A stretch of DNA of 39,316 nt from Bacteroidaceae bacterium. Its GTDB lineage: Bacteria > Bacteroidota > Bacteroidia > Bacteroidales > Bacteroidaceae. This document shows positions 1 through 9,011 of this stretch, piece by piece (within the stretch, counting starts at the first letter, position 1; the number at the start of each line of letters is the position of its first letter). A program made the position numbers and the translations under genes. The notes beneath the pieces were generated by a model. It was not told where the DNA came from, searched no databases, and was given only the letters and a program-made list of their open reading frames with translations. The stretch covers positions 1 through 39,316 of the forward strand of contig JAFROT010000006.1 in assembly GCA_017429525.1 (NCBI GenBank), given 5' to 3'.

Positions 1-104
1 AAGTTGAAAGTTGGAAGATGAAAGTTGAAAGTTGGAAGTTGAACGATGAAAGTTGAAAGTAGAAAGATGAAAGTTGAAAGATGAAAGTTGAAAGTTGGAC
101 AATG
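1..104. repeat. 7-bp tandem repeat array (GAAAGTT)n
   Basis: After five bases the sequence splits cleanly into about 14 heptamers, mostly GAAAGTT with variants GGAAGAT, GGAAGTT, GAACGAT and GAAAGTA, ending at ggacaat. It runs to within about 25 bases of the likely metH start, so the metH promoter is either inside it or before the window. Read on the other strand the unit is AACTTTC, close to the CACTTTT units found before two other genes here. Its left end may lie outside the window. Confidence 0.9.
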
Positions 105-126
105 GCCCCCTACTCTCTCCTCGCTT

Positions 127-3051
127 ATGCAGCCCTCTTCACATACGACACTCCGCACGGCCTTGGCTGCCCATCGCCCTCTTGTTCTCGACGGAGCCAT
201 GGGCACCATGATCCAGTCCTACGGCCTCACCGAAGAGGACTTTCGTAGGCAGCAATTTACGGACCTTCCGGGCCAGCAGAAAGGCAATAACGACCTCCTC
301 TGCCTCTCCCGCCCCGACGTCATCGCCGACATCCACTGCCGTTATCTCGCTGCTGGAGCCGACATCATCACCACCAATACCTTCAATGCCCAACGCATCT
401 CCATGGCCGACTACGGCTGCGAACATCTCGTCTCCGAGATCAACCGAGCGGCTGTCGCCATCGCACGCCAAGCCATTGAACAGTCCTGCCCCGAACTGCA
501 GAGCCAGGCACAGCAAGACCATGAAAACCAGCATCCCACAGCACGAGGCAACGCCCGCCCCCGCTTTGTCGTAGGGTCCGTAGGCCCGACCAACAAGGCG
601 CTCTCCATGAGCCCTGATATCAACGACCCCGCCCGCCGTTCCATCACGTTCGATCAGTTGGCCGATACCTACTGCGAACAAATGACGGCCCTCATCGAAG
701 GCGGTGTCGATGCCCTCCTCATCGAAACCATTTTCGACACGCTCAACGCCAAAGCGGCCCTCTATGCCGCCGAACAGGCCATGCAAGCCACCGAGCGACG
801 CGTGCCCCTCATGCTCAGCGCTACCGTCAGCGACCGCGCCGGCCGACTGCTCAGCGGACAGACGCTCGAGGCGTTCGTCCTCTCTGTGGCTCATGCCGAC
901 ATCCTCAGCATCGGATTCAACTGCTCCTTCGGTGCGACCGACATGCTGCCTCATCTGCGCCAACTACGAGCCTTTGTCAATGCGCACGCGCGCGTTCCTA
1001 TATATATTAGCGCCTACCCCAACGCGGGCCTCCCCAACCAGCTCGGACTCTACGACGAGACACCTCAACTCATGGCCCAGCACGTCCGTCCCTTCCTCGA
1101 CGAGGAACTCGTGGACATCATCGGCGGTTGCTGCGGCACGACGGACGACCATATCCGAGCCATCTCCAAACTCGTAGCTACGCTAAAGGTCACCCCCGAC
1201 ACTTCGGCCGGAACGGCTCCAGCACCGGCATTACCCGCAAGCCCATCCGCCGGCGCCGACTCCTTTGCGCTCGCTGGCCTCGAGCCACTCATCCCGCTGG
1301 CCGATGCTCAACCCTTCATTAACGTAGGCGAGCGCTGTAACGTAGCTGGCTCACGCAAGTTCCTGCGACTCATCAAGGAAAAGAACTATGACGAGGCCAT
1401 CGAAATCGCACGCAAGCAAGTCGACGACGGAGCACTCGTCCTGGACATTAACCTCGACGACGGCCTCCTCGACTCGCAGGTCGAGATGACGCATTTCCTC
1501 AATCTCCTCGCCGCCGAGCCTGATGTAGCGCGCGTGCCCTTCATGATCGACTCCTCCAATTGGGCCGTCATCCGTGCAGCACTCGGCTGCATTCAGGGCA
1601 AGAGCATCGTCAACAGCATCTCCCTCAAGGAGGGCGAGGACCTTTTCTTGCAGCACGCCCGCGAGATTCGTCGCCTTGGCGCTGCCGTCATCGTCATGGC
1701 TTTCGACGAGCAGGGACAAGCCACCACCTTCGAGCGCCGCATCAGTGTCTGCCACCGAGCCTACCGACTCCTGACCGAGCATGTAGGCTTTCCGCCCGAG
1801 GATATCATCTTCGACCCCAACGTATTGGCCATCGCGACTGGCATGCCCGAGCACGACCGCTACGCCCTCGACTTCATCCGTGCCACCGCATGGATCAAGC
1901 AGAACCTGCCAGGCGCTCACGTCAGCGGGGGCATCTCCAACCTCAGTTTCTCCTTCCGTGGCAACAACAGCCTTCGCGAGGCTATGCATGCCGTCTTCCT
2001 TTATCACGCCCGCCAGGCTGGCATGGACATGGCGATTCTGAATCCCGCTACGCGCATCACCTACGCCGATATCCCTGCCCAGCAACTCGCCGTCATCGAG
2101 GATGCTATCCTCGCCCGCACACCCAATGCCTGCGAACGGCTCACGGCCCTTGCCGAGCAACTCATGGCGACTGCTCAACAGGCTGACGGCCAAAAGAGGA
2201 CTGACACCGGAGACACAAACGCCGACTGTTCCACCGCCCCTGCCCTCACAATCGAAGAACGCCTCGTCCGCGCTTTGCGCCAAGGCAATACCGAAGGCCT
2301 CGAGCCCGACCTGATGGAGGCACTGCAGGCTTATCCCTCGCCCGTCGCCATTATCGAAGGGCCGCTCATGCGAGGCATGAATCTGGTCGGACAACTCTTT
2401 GGCGAAGGCAAGATGTTTCTACCGCAGGTGGTCAAGACCGCACGAACGATGAAGCGTGCCGTCGAGATCCTGCGCCCGTTCATCGAAGCCCAACAGAGCG
2501 ACGGCTCATCCACGAGCGCTGGAGCCGAGTCCAGCAAACGACCACGCATCCTTGTCGCTACGGTCAAAGGGGATGTTCACGACATCGGCAAGAATATCGT
2601 AGCCACCGTTATGGCATGCAACGGCTACGAAGTCATCGACCTCGGCGTGATGGTCCCGGCCGAGACCATCGTAGAGCAAGCCCTGCAGCTGCAGCCCGAC
2701 GTCATCGGTCTCTCAGGGCTCATCACTCCTTCGCTCGAAGAGATGGTTCATACCGTTCATCTCCTCGGCCGCGCCGGCATCCACGTCCCCATCATGATTG
2801 GCGGCGCCACCACAAGCCCTCTTCATACGGCACTCAAGATAGCCCCGGCCTACGAAGGCCCCGTCATCCACGTCTGCGACGCCTCGCAGAACGCGCCAAT
2901 GGCTGCACCTTTCCTCGACCCCGAGACAGCCGCCGAGGCACGCTCAGCCCTGGCTGCCAAGCAAGCCGCCCTGCGCCAGCAGGCGCAGCACGACGAGACA
3001 CCGGCCTCTACGCTCGAGCAGGCTCGCGAGCGCAAGCCGCACTTCTTCTGA
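127..3051 (+). CDS. metH: Methionine synthase (cobalamin-dependent), without activation domain
   Basis: Transfers the methyl group of 5-methyltetrahydrofolate to homocysteine through cobalamin, in the cytoplasm. Domain order is homocysteine-binding (about 1-365, zinc cysteines C266 in NCSFG and C335-C336 in GGCCGT), pterin-binding (about 390-690), B12 cap (about 715-790) and cobalamin-binding (about 800-935, DVHDIGKN with H818 as cobalt ligand). The protein is 974 aa and stops about 20 residues after an EQAR sequence that in full-length MetH leads into the SAM-binding activation domain. That domain of roughly 300 aa is absent, against about 1230 aa in E. coli. The start at 127 is preferred over the in-frame ATG at 88, because 88-126 is mostly repeat array and the conserved LDGAMGT motif follows 127 at the normal distance. 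The next gene is 50 bp downstream. Confidence 0.95.
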   Translation: MQPSSHTTLRTALAAHRPLVLDGAMGTMIQSYGLTEEDFRRQQFTDLPGQQKGNNDLLCLSRPDVIADIHCRYLAAGADIITTNTFNAQRISMADYGCEHLVSEINRAAVAIARQAIEQSCPELQSQAQQDHENQHPTARGNARPRFVVGSVGPTNKALSMSPDINDPARRSITFDQLADTYCEQMTALIEGGVDALLIETIFDTLNAKAALYAAEQAMQATERRVPLMLSATVSDRAGRLLSGQTLEAFVLSVAHADILSIGFNCSFGATDMLPHLRQLRAFVNAHARVPIYISAYPNAGLPNQLGLYDETPQLMAQHVRPFLDEELVDIIGGCCGTTDDHIRAISKLVATLKVTPDTSAGTAPAPALPASPSAGADSFALAGLEPLIPLADAQPFINVGERCNVAGSRKFLRLIKEKNYDEAIEIARKQVDDGALVLDINLDDGLLDSQVEMTHFLNLLAAEPDVARVPFMIDSSNWAVIRAALGCIQGKSIVNSISLKEGEDLFLQHAREIRRLGAAVIVMAFDEQGQATTFERRISVCHRAYRLLTEHVGFPPEDIIFDPNVLAIATGMPEHDRYALDFIRATAWIKQNLPGAHVSGGISNLSFSFRGNNSLREAMHAVFLYHARQAGMDMAILNPATRITYADIPAQQLAVIEDAILARTPNACERLTALAEQLMATAQQADGQKRTDTGDTNADCSTAPALTIEERLVRALRQGNTEGLEPDLMEALQAYPSPVAIIEGPLMRGMNLVGQLFGEGKMFLPQVVKTARTMKRAVEILRPFIEAQQSDGSSTSAGAESSKRPRILVATVKGDVHDIGKNIVATVMACNGYEVIDLGVMVPAETIVEQALQLQPDVIGLSGLITPSLEEMVHTVHLLGRAGIHVPIMIGGATTSPLHTALKIAPAYEGPVIHVCDASQNAPMAAPFLDPETAAEARSALAAKQAALRQQAQHDETPASTLEQARERKPHFF

Positions 3052-3101
3052 TCATCCATGATCATCGCCCAACAAGCCATCAACTAACTATTCATCCTAC
3101 A

Positions 3102-3662
3102 ATGAAGCCTTCAATATCCGAGCAAGCACTCATCGCGGCCGCGCAGACGGGCGCTGATGCTCTCTTCGACGCCATTGCCGACACCCTCTTCGACAGCATC
3201 CACGGCGAACTCAACGCCGAAAGCATGCAGACGCTCAACAGCCAGCAAATCACCCTGCTCGCCTACAAAATCCTACGCGACGAAGTCATGGACGGAGGAT
3301 TCGTAGAACTGATTCACAACGGCTACGGGCCCTTCATCTTCCTGAATCCTTTTGCCAAGGCCATGCGCCTCTGGGGGCAGGACGTCGAGGCCGAAACCGG
3401 CACTGCTATCCTCCACGATTTCTCGCGACTCGTCTACAAAGGCCGAAAACTCTTCGAACGCTACGGCGACGAAATCACACGCCCCTGCTCCGACGACGAG
3501 TTCATGGCTCTCTTCGAACAATATCCTGAGTTCGACGACCTCGATGATGAGTTTGTCGAGACCGAGGAGGCCATCACAACGACCATTGCCTACTACGTCG
3601 ATGCCCACCTCGACGATTTCGTTGAAGTTACCAAGGACGATGACACAGGCCTTCCCGCATGA
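3102..3662 (+). CDS. DUF4375 (DMP19-like) protein
   Basis: A soluble acidic protein of 186 aa with no signal peptide or membrane segment. The core (about 45-125) has the pattern typical of DUF4375: a helix with LLAYKILRDEVMDGGF, then LIHNGYGPFIF and PFAKAMRLWG, followed by LVYKGRKLFE. The C-terminal third is rich in Asp and Glu (runs such as EFDDLDDEF), which fits the DNA-mimic name attached to a related family, but this protein's function is unknown. It lies 50 bp after metH on the same strand and may be co-transcribed. The ATG at 3102 follows an A-rich stretch; an overlapping longer frame upstream has no family support. Confidence 0.75.
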   Translation: MKPSISEQALIAAAQTGADALFDAIADTLFDSIHGELNAESMQTLNSQQITLLAYKILRDEVMDGGFVELIHNGYGPFIFLNPFAKAMRLWGQDVEAETGTAILHDFSRLVYKGRKLFERYGDEITRPCSDDEFMALFEQYPEFDDLDDEFVETEEAITTTIAYYVDAHLDDFVEVTKDDDTGLPA

Positions 3663-3720
3663 GCGTTCATCACGGTGCTTAACGCAAAACCTTAAGTATC
3701 AATCATTCCCCAGCAAAGCC

Positions 3721-5904
3721 ATGACGATCAAGAAGAACTTATTCACTTGCCTATTCGTCCTCATCTCTACTTCATTCGCCTTCGCAGCCAAGACAATCTA
3801 CGTCCCCGAAGAATGGCGCAACTTCAACGCCAACGATACGCTCCTCTACGCCCCAACTGATACGCAGAACAAATACACGTGGTCGCTCTCGCGCTCCAAG
3901 CAGAGCGACAACGTCATCGTCTTCTGGGACAAATACTACGGCTCCAAAGCGCCCAACCAACTCTCAACCTCCGATGAACTCTACGTCGACATAGACGATT
4001 TGCTGACGAAAGCCGAGGCATTCTATCAATTGGAATGTAATACGCTGGGGTTCGTCGACCCCACGACCTCCAACGTCAGCAAATACAAAGTGATGATCCT
4101 GCTGAATCATACCACCGATTGGGTTTGCTACGGCGGTGGTTATGACTTCCAAGTGCCCGCCCTATGGCTCAGCCCCTCCACATGCAAGCCTGTAGGCCAT
4201 TCCGTAGCCCATGAGATCGGTCACGCCTTCCATTACATGTGCTATGCCGAAGATTCCAGCCACGGCGCTAACTCGTCCATTCAGACGGGTTTCCACGGAG
4301 CCGTAGGCAATGGCAGCGTCACTTGGGAACAGACGGCGCAATGGCAGGCCAATCAGTCCTATCCCGAACTGATGTTCGACCAGAGTATTGGCGTCTTCCG
4401 CAACTCTCACAACTACGCTTTCACCCATGAATGGCATCGCTATCAGAGTTATTGGTTCTTCTACTACCTCTGCCAGCACTACAACGACATCAAGACGGTG
4501 GCCGGAATTTGGAATCACCGCGAGACCAGCGTGAAAGACTTCAACGAGGTCCTCATGGACGCTAAAGGGCTGTCAGTCGACGAACTCTATGCGCTCTATT
4601 TCGACTACGCCCTTCGTTGCGTCACTTGGGACTTCGACGTCTGCGCTCCCTATCGCGATGCCTACATCGGTGATTTCAACTACCATTACCAGCGCCTGTC
4701 CACGAACACTTATCAGGTAGCCTTCGCCAGCGCGCCGCAGAGCACGGGTTTCAACGTCATCGAGCTGGGCGTCCCGTCGGTAGGCAAAGCCGTCACAACG
4801 CGCTTCACGGCACTTGCTCCCGGCAGCGCCCTCGCCAGCAGCGACCCGGCGCAGTATCTCAACGCGTCCTCCACCTACGCCTCTGCGGGGCGTTCGACCT
4901 ACAACAACGTCGGTGCCAACAGCGACCGCGGCTTCCGCATCGGTTACGTTGCCCTGCTCGCCGACGGGACGCGTGTCTACCACAACGACGGCCTGCGCCA
5001 CGGCACCATCGCCGCCTCGGCAACGGAAGAGATTACCTTCACACCACCTACGGGTACGCGACGCCTGTGGCTGGTCGTAGCGCCTGCACCTGCCTCCTAC
5101 TACCGGCACCTCTGGGACGAGAGCATCGATGGCGATGACCAATGGCCGTATCGGTTTGAACTCCAAGGGACGAACCTCAAGGAGTTCGCCTTGATTGACG
5201 GCCGCGAAATCGCAGATATCACCTTCGACTTCGATGTCACACTGAAGCCCGCATCAGACTACTCCGCCGCTACGCTCTCGCTGCAAGGCGACGTCATGGA
5301 CGGACTGAGCAAAGCATTCCAGCTCAATCAATCAGAAATCTACAGCCGCATCACAGAGGCCACCACCAATGGCCCTTCGAACGGGCAAATCATGGGCTAT
5401 GCGGTAAACGCGGACGGCACCGTCAACTATGCCTTGAAGACGGCCAACGGAATCATCGGACATTGGTTCGACAACGCTGGAGGACTAACGAATTGGGCTG
5501 ACAATTCCTATGTCTACGCTGAGTACTATGACAACGCATCCTGCGCCATCGGACAATTCCCCGACATCAACCATGACGGCGACCAACGAACGATTCGTCA
5601 AGCTTGGGTCTACAAGGACAACAACGGACACACGGCAACGGCCTATTTCCGCTTCAACATCACGTTCTCCGACACGGCCACGAACACCGCTACGCTGACA
5701 GCCATCGACTACGCCGGCGACCGAGTAGCGGGCGATGTCAACTGCGACGGCAAACTTACGATTGCCGACGTGACCGCGCTCGTCAACATCATCTTGGGCA
5801 ATGACAATGCCGACTACGACCATCAGACGGCAGACGTCAACGACGACGGACAAGTGACCATCGCAGACGTGACGGCCCTCGTCAATCTAATCCTTGCGCG
5901 ATAA
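3721..5904 (+). CDS. Secreted DUF6055-like putative metalloprotease with dockerin
   Basis: A 727-aa exported protein. A Sec signal peptide covers about 1-22 and ends in AFA-A. The domain at about 25-340 resembles DUF6055 and contains HEIGH at 164-168, a zinc-protease HExxH motif. A beta-rich middle follows, with a DUF4859-like part around 500-650 (NQSEIYSRIT and a TVNY repeat). The last 57 residues (671-727) are two dockerin-type calcium repeats, GDVNCDGKLTIADVTALV and a matching DVNDDGQ copy. Bacteroidales secrete many proteins with such tails; whether a cohesin partner exists is not known. The reading frame stays open far upstream, but the start at 3721 is chosen because it gives a proper signal peptide. 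The third zinc ligand and proteolytic activity are not established. Confidence 0.75.
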   Translation: MTIKKNLFTCLFVLISTSFAFAAKTIYVPEEWRNFNANDTLLYAPTDTQNKYTWSLSRSKQSDNVIVFWDKYYGSKAPNQLSTSDELYVDIDDLLTKAEAFYQLECNTLGFVDPTTSNVSKYKVMILLNHTTDWVCYGGGYDFQVPALWLSPSTCKPVGHSVAHEIGHAFHYMCYAEDSSHGANSSIQTGFHGAVGNGSVTWEQTAQWQANQSYPELMFDQSIGVFRNSHNYAFTHEWHRYQSYWFFYYLCQHYNDIKTVAGIWNHRETSVKDFNEVLMDAKGLSVDELYALYFDYALRCVTWDFDVCAPYRDAYIGDFNYHYQRLSTNTYQVAFASAPQSTGFNVIELGVPSVGKAVTTRFTALAPGSALASSDPAQYLNASSTYASAGRSTYNNVGANSDRGFRIGYVALLADGTRVYHNDGLRHGTIAASATEEITFTPPTGTRRLWLVVAPAPASYYRHLWDESIDGDDQWPYRFELQGTNLKEFALIDGREIADITFDFDVTLKPASDYSAATLSLQGDVMDGLSKAFQLNQSEIYSRITEATTNGPSNGQIMGYAVNADGTVNYALKTANGIIGHWFDNAGGLTNWADNSYVYAEYYDNASCAIGQFPDINHDGDQRTIRQAWVYKDNNGHTATAYFRFNITFSDTATNTATLTAIDYAGDRVAGDVNCDGKLTIADVTALVNIILGNDNADYDHQTADVNDDGQVTIADVTALVNLILAR

Positions 5905-5977
5905 GTCCAAAATCAACGTATTTACGACTTCAACTTCATTTTTTTGCGAATATCTTCGCTCTATTAAATAAATTCTC

Positions 5978-5985
5978 TACCTTTG
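5978..5985 (+). promoter_or_regulatory. Bacteroidetes -7 box for the M16 gene
   Basis: TACCTTTG matches TAnnTTTG 49 bp before the ATG at 6035. The leader is A-rich with no Shine-Dalgarno. The -33 element is weak: a TTC lies about 21 bp upstream in an AT-rich segment. Confidence 0.7.
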
Positions 5986-6034
5986 TAGCCGGAAACGAAG
6001 ACTATAAACTAAAAAACTTAAATAAATCAAACTG

Positions 6035-8971
6035 ATGAAATCCAACAAATTGTTTCTCATGGCATTAGCCGTCGTAGCGACGCTTTGCCTAGCAAGTTGC
6101 AACAAACGTGACTATGAAAGCGTTAAGGGCGACCCGATGCAGACGCGCATCTACACGCTCAAGAACGGACTGAAGGTCTACCTCAGCGTCAACAAGGACG
6201 AGCCGCGCATTCAGGCTAATATCGCCGTACGAACCGGCTCGCGCAACGATCCCGCCGAGACGACGGGCTTGGCCCACTACCTCGAGCACCTGATGTTCAA
6301 AGGAACGAAGCTCTTTGGCACCAGCGACAGCACGGCCGAGGCTCCTCTGCTCGACGAGATTGAGCAGCGCTTCGAGGCTTACCGACAACTCACCGACCCC
6401 GCCGCTCGCAAGCAGGCTTACCACGAGATCGACAGCGTCAGCCAGCTCGCCGCCAAGTACAACATCCCCAACGAGTATGACAAGCTGATGGCCCTCATCG
6501 GCAGCGACGGCACGAACGCCTATACCTCGTTCGACCAGACGGTCTACGTAGAGAATATACCCTCCAACGAAATCGAGAACTGGGCCCGCATCCAGGCCGA
6601 CCGCTTCCAGAACATGGTCATCCGCGGGTTCCACACTGAGCTCGAAGCCGTCTACGAGGAGTACAATCTGCATCTCTCCGACGATGGCGACAAGATGATC
6701 AACGCCCTCCTCTACAAGCTTTTCCCCACGCACCCCTACGGCACGCAGACAACCATCGGTACGCAGGAGCACTTGAAGAATCCGTCGATCACCAACATCA
6801 AGAACTACTTCAACAACTACTATTGCCCGAACAACGTCGCCATCTTCATGGCCGGCGACTTCGACCCCGACCAGACCATCGACATCCTCGAGAAATACTT
6901 CGGCGAGTGGCAGCCCAACCCCGACTGCAAACGACCTGAATACGAACCTGTGGCAGCCCTCACTGCGCCCGTCGACACGACCGTCGTAGGCCTCGAGGCC
7001 GAATCACTCTACCTTGGATGGGCATTCCCCGGCGCCAAGGATGCAGCCTGCGACACGCTCTCGCTCATCAGCCAAGTGCTCTCCAACGGGCGTGCAGGCC
7101 TGATTGACCTCGACATCAACCAGCGCATGACCATGCTCGGTGCTGGAGCAGGCGACTATCAGCTCTGCGACTACAGCCTCTTCTTCATGGCGGGCTCGCC
7201 GCGAGAAGGCCAGACGCTCGAGGAGGCCCGCGACCTGCTCGTCGAAGAGCTCCGCAAGCTCAAAACTGGCGATTTTCCCGATGATATTTTGCCCGCCATT
7301 ATCAACAACATGAAACTCAACCAGATGCAATCGCTCGAGAGCAACCGCGCTCGCACGCAGATGTTTGAGGACGCTTTTATCAATGGCAAGGATTGGGAGA
7401 ACGAAGTCAAGCGCATCGACCGCATCGCTGCCCTCACCAAGGAGGATATCGTCGCCTTCGCACAGCGCCATCTCACCGACAACTTCGTTACCGTGTTCAA
7501 GCGTCAGGGCGAAGACCCCAATATCAAGAAAATTGAGAAACCTGAGATTACCGCCATCCCCGCCAACCGCGACAAGATGAGCGCTTTCGTCAAGGAGATT
7601 CAGGACGCAGAGGTCGAGCCGATTCAGCCGCGCTTCGTGGATTTCAAGAACGATCTGACCGAAGCCAATTGGACCTCGAAGATTGGCGATGCCCCTGAGC
7701 ATAAGCTGCCGCTGATCTACAAGCAGAACGCCGAGAACGGCATCTTCAACCTCGTCTTCCGTCTGCCCTTCGGCACGGCTGCCGACAAGCGTATTGACGC
7801 CGCCAGCGACTACCTCGAACTGCTCGGCACCGACTCGCTGACAGCCGAACAAGTACAGCAGAAGTTCTACGGCCTGGCCTGCTCTTTCTATGTCAATGCA
7901 GGCAGTTATCAGACGTCTATCGGCCTTACGGGTCTCGACGAGAATATGCCCGAGGCGCTGGCACTCCTAGAGAACGTGCTCAAGAACGTGAAGGTGGACA
8001 GCCTGGCATACGCCGCTTATGTAGCGAATATTGCCAAGGCTCAAGCCGATGCAAAACTCGAGCAACAGCAGTGCTTCAGCCGCCTGCGCGCCTTCGGCAT
8101 CTACGGTCCTCGCAATAGCCAGCGCGATATCATGACCGCAGCCCTCTTGGCTCAGACCAACCCGCAGGAACTCGTCGACATCCTCCACTCACTGACCAGC
8201 TATGAGCATACCGTTCTCTACTACGGCCCGCGCTCAATAGCCGACCTCACGAACCTGCTCACTCAGGAGCACAGCCTGCCCGCCGAGCTGAAAGCGCCCC
8301 TCGCCTTCGAGGATTACATGGAGCAGACGACACCCGCAACCGAGGTCCTGCTGGCTCCGTACGACGCCAAGAACATCTATATGATGGCTTTCAACAACGA
8401 CGAGACGCCATGGCGGCCCGAGGTGATGCCCGTAGCAGCCCTCTTCAACGAATACTTTGGCGCCGGCATGAACGGCATAGTCTTCCAGGAACTGCGCGAG
8501 AGCCGCGGCCTGGCCTATAGCGCACGTGCCTACTACGACCAGGCTCCCGACCGCAAGGGACATCCCGAGACCAGCTACACCTACATCATCTCGCAGAACG
8601 ACAAGATGATGGACTGCATACGCACCTTCAACGAGATCCTCGACACGCTGCCGCAGAGCCAGAGCGCCTTCGAGATTGCCAAGCAGAGCCTGACGAAGCA
8701 GTTGGCCGCACTGCGCACGACGCGCTTCGGCGTCATCAACGCATGGCTTGCCGCTCATGACCGTGGCATCGACTACGACATCAACGAGAAGATCTACAAC
8801 GCCCTGCCCGACATCACCCTCGAGGATGTCGTGAAGTTCGCCAACGAGCGTATGGCAGCCAAGCCCCGCCGCTACATGATCCTCGGCAACGAAAAGGAAC
8901 TGAATATGGCCGAACTGCAGAAGGTAGGCCCCGTGAAGCGCGTCAGCCTCGAAGAGGTGTTTGGATATTAA
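6035..8971 (+). CDS. M16 (pitrilysin/insulinase) zinc peptidase, lipoprotein
   Basis: A 978-aa peptidase with the usual two M16 halves. The N-terminus is a lipoprotein signal with lipobox LASC (Cys21), placing it in the envelope. The zinc motif HxxEH is HYLEH at 81-85 within a GLAHYLEHLMFKGT context; the distal Glu is probably in LEAVYEEYN near 208. Spacing between the two is stretched by a helical insert of about 45 residues (about 105-150), common in Bacteroidetes M16 proteins. The C-terminal half carries the R/Y-type signature ESRGLAYSARAYY near 830. It is followed after 40 bp by the tricorn-like protease, so the two probably form an operon for periplasmic peptide breakdown. Confidence 0.92.
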   Translation: MKSNKLFLMALAVVATLCLASCNKRDYESVKGDPMQTRIYTLKNGLKVYLSVNKDEPRIQANIAVRTGSRNDPAETTGLAHYLEHLMFKGTKLFGTSDSTAEAPLLDEIEQRFEAYRQLTDPAARKQAYHEIDSVSQLAAKYNIPNEYDKLMALIGSDGTNAYTSFDQTVYVENIPSNEIENWARIQADRFQNMVIRGFHTELEAVYEEYNLHLSDDGDKMINALLYKLFPTHPYGTQTTIGTQEHLKNPSITNIKNYFNNYYCPNNVAIFMAGDFDPDQTIDILEKYFGEWQPNPDCKRPEYEPVAALTAPVDTTVVGLEAESLYLGWAFPGAKDAACDTLSLISQVLSNGRAGLIDLDINQRMTMLGAGAGDYQLCDYSLFFMAGSPREGQTLEEARDLLVEELRKLKTGDFPDDILPAIINNMKLNQMQSLESNRARTQMFEDAFINGKDWENEVKRIDRIAALTKEDIVAFAQRHLTDNFVTVFKRQGEDPNIKKIEKPEITAIPANRDKMSAFVKEIQDAEVEPIQPRFVDFKNDLTEANWTSKIGDAPEHKLPLIYKQNAENGIFNLVFRLPFGTAADKRIDAASDYLELLGTDSLTAEQVQQKFYGLACSFYVNAGSYQTSIGLTGLDENMPEALALLENVLKNVKVDSLAYAAYVANIAKAQADAKLEQQQCFSRLRAFGIYGPRNSQRDIMTAALLAQTNPQELVDILHSLTSYEHTVLYYGPRSIADLTNLLTQEHSLPAELKAPLAFEDYMEQTTPATEVLLAPYDAKNIYMMAFNNDETPWRPEVMPVAALFNEYFGAGMNGIVFQELRESRGLAYSARAYYDQAPDRKGHPETSYTYIISQNDKMMDCIRTFNEILDTLPQSQSAFEIAKQSLTKQLAALRTTRFGVINAWLAAHDRGIDYDINEKIYNALPDITLEDVVKFANERMAAKPRRYMILGNEKELNMAELQKVGPVKRVSLEEVFGY

Positions 8972-9011
8972 TGACCTATCAGAAATTTTAGAGACGAAAG
9001 AACTGTCGCTT

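Noticed and set aside
88-126. ATG at 88 as the metH start
   Set aside because: The extra 13 codons are mostly repeat array and do not match the family N-terminus.
1351-2394. Long antisense open frame opposite metH
   Set aside because: It lies wholly inside a strongly conserved gene in GC-rich DNA, has no family pattern, and mirrors metH codon structure.
3352-3720. N-terminal extension of the HExxH/dockerin protein
   Set aside because: It overlaps the DUF4375 gene in another frame and would bury the signal peptide.
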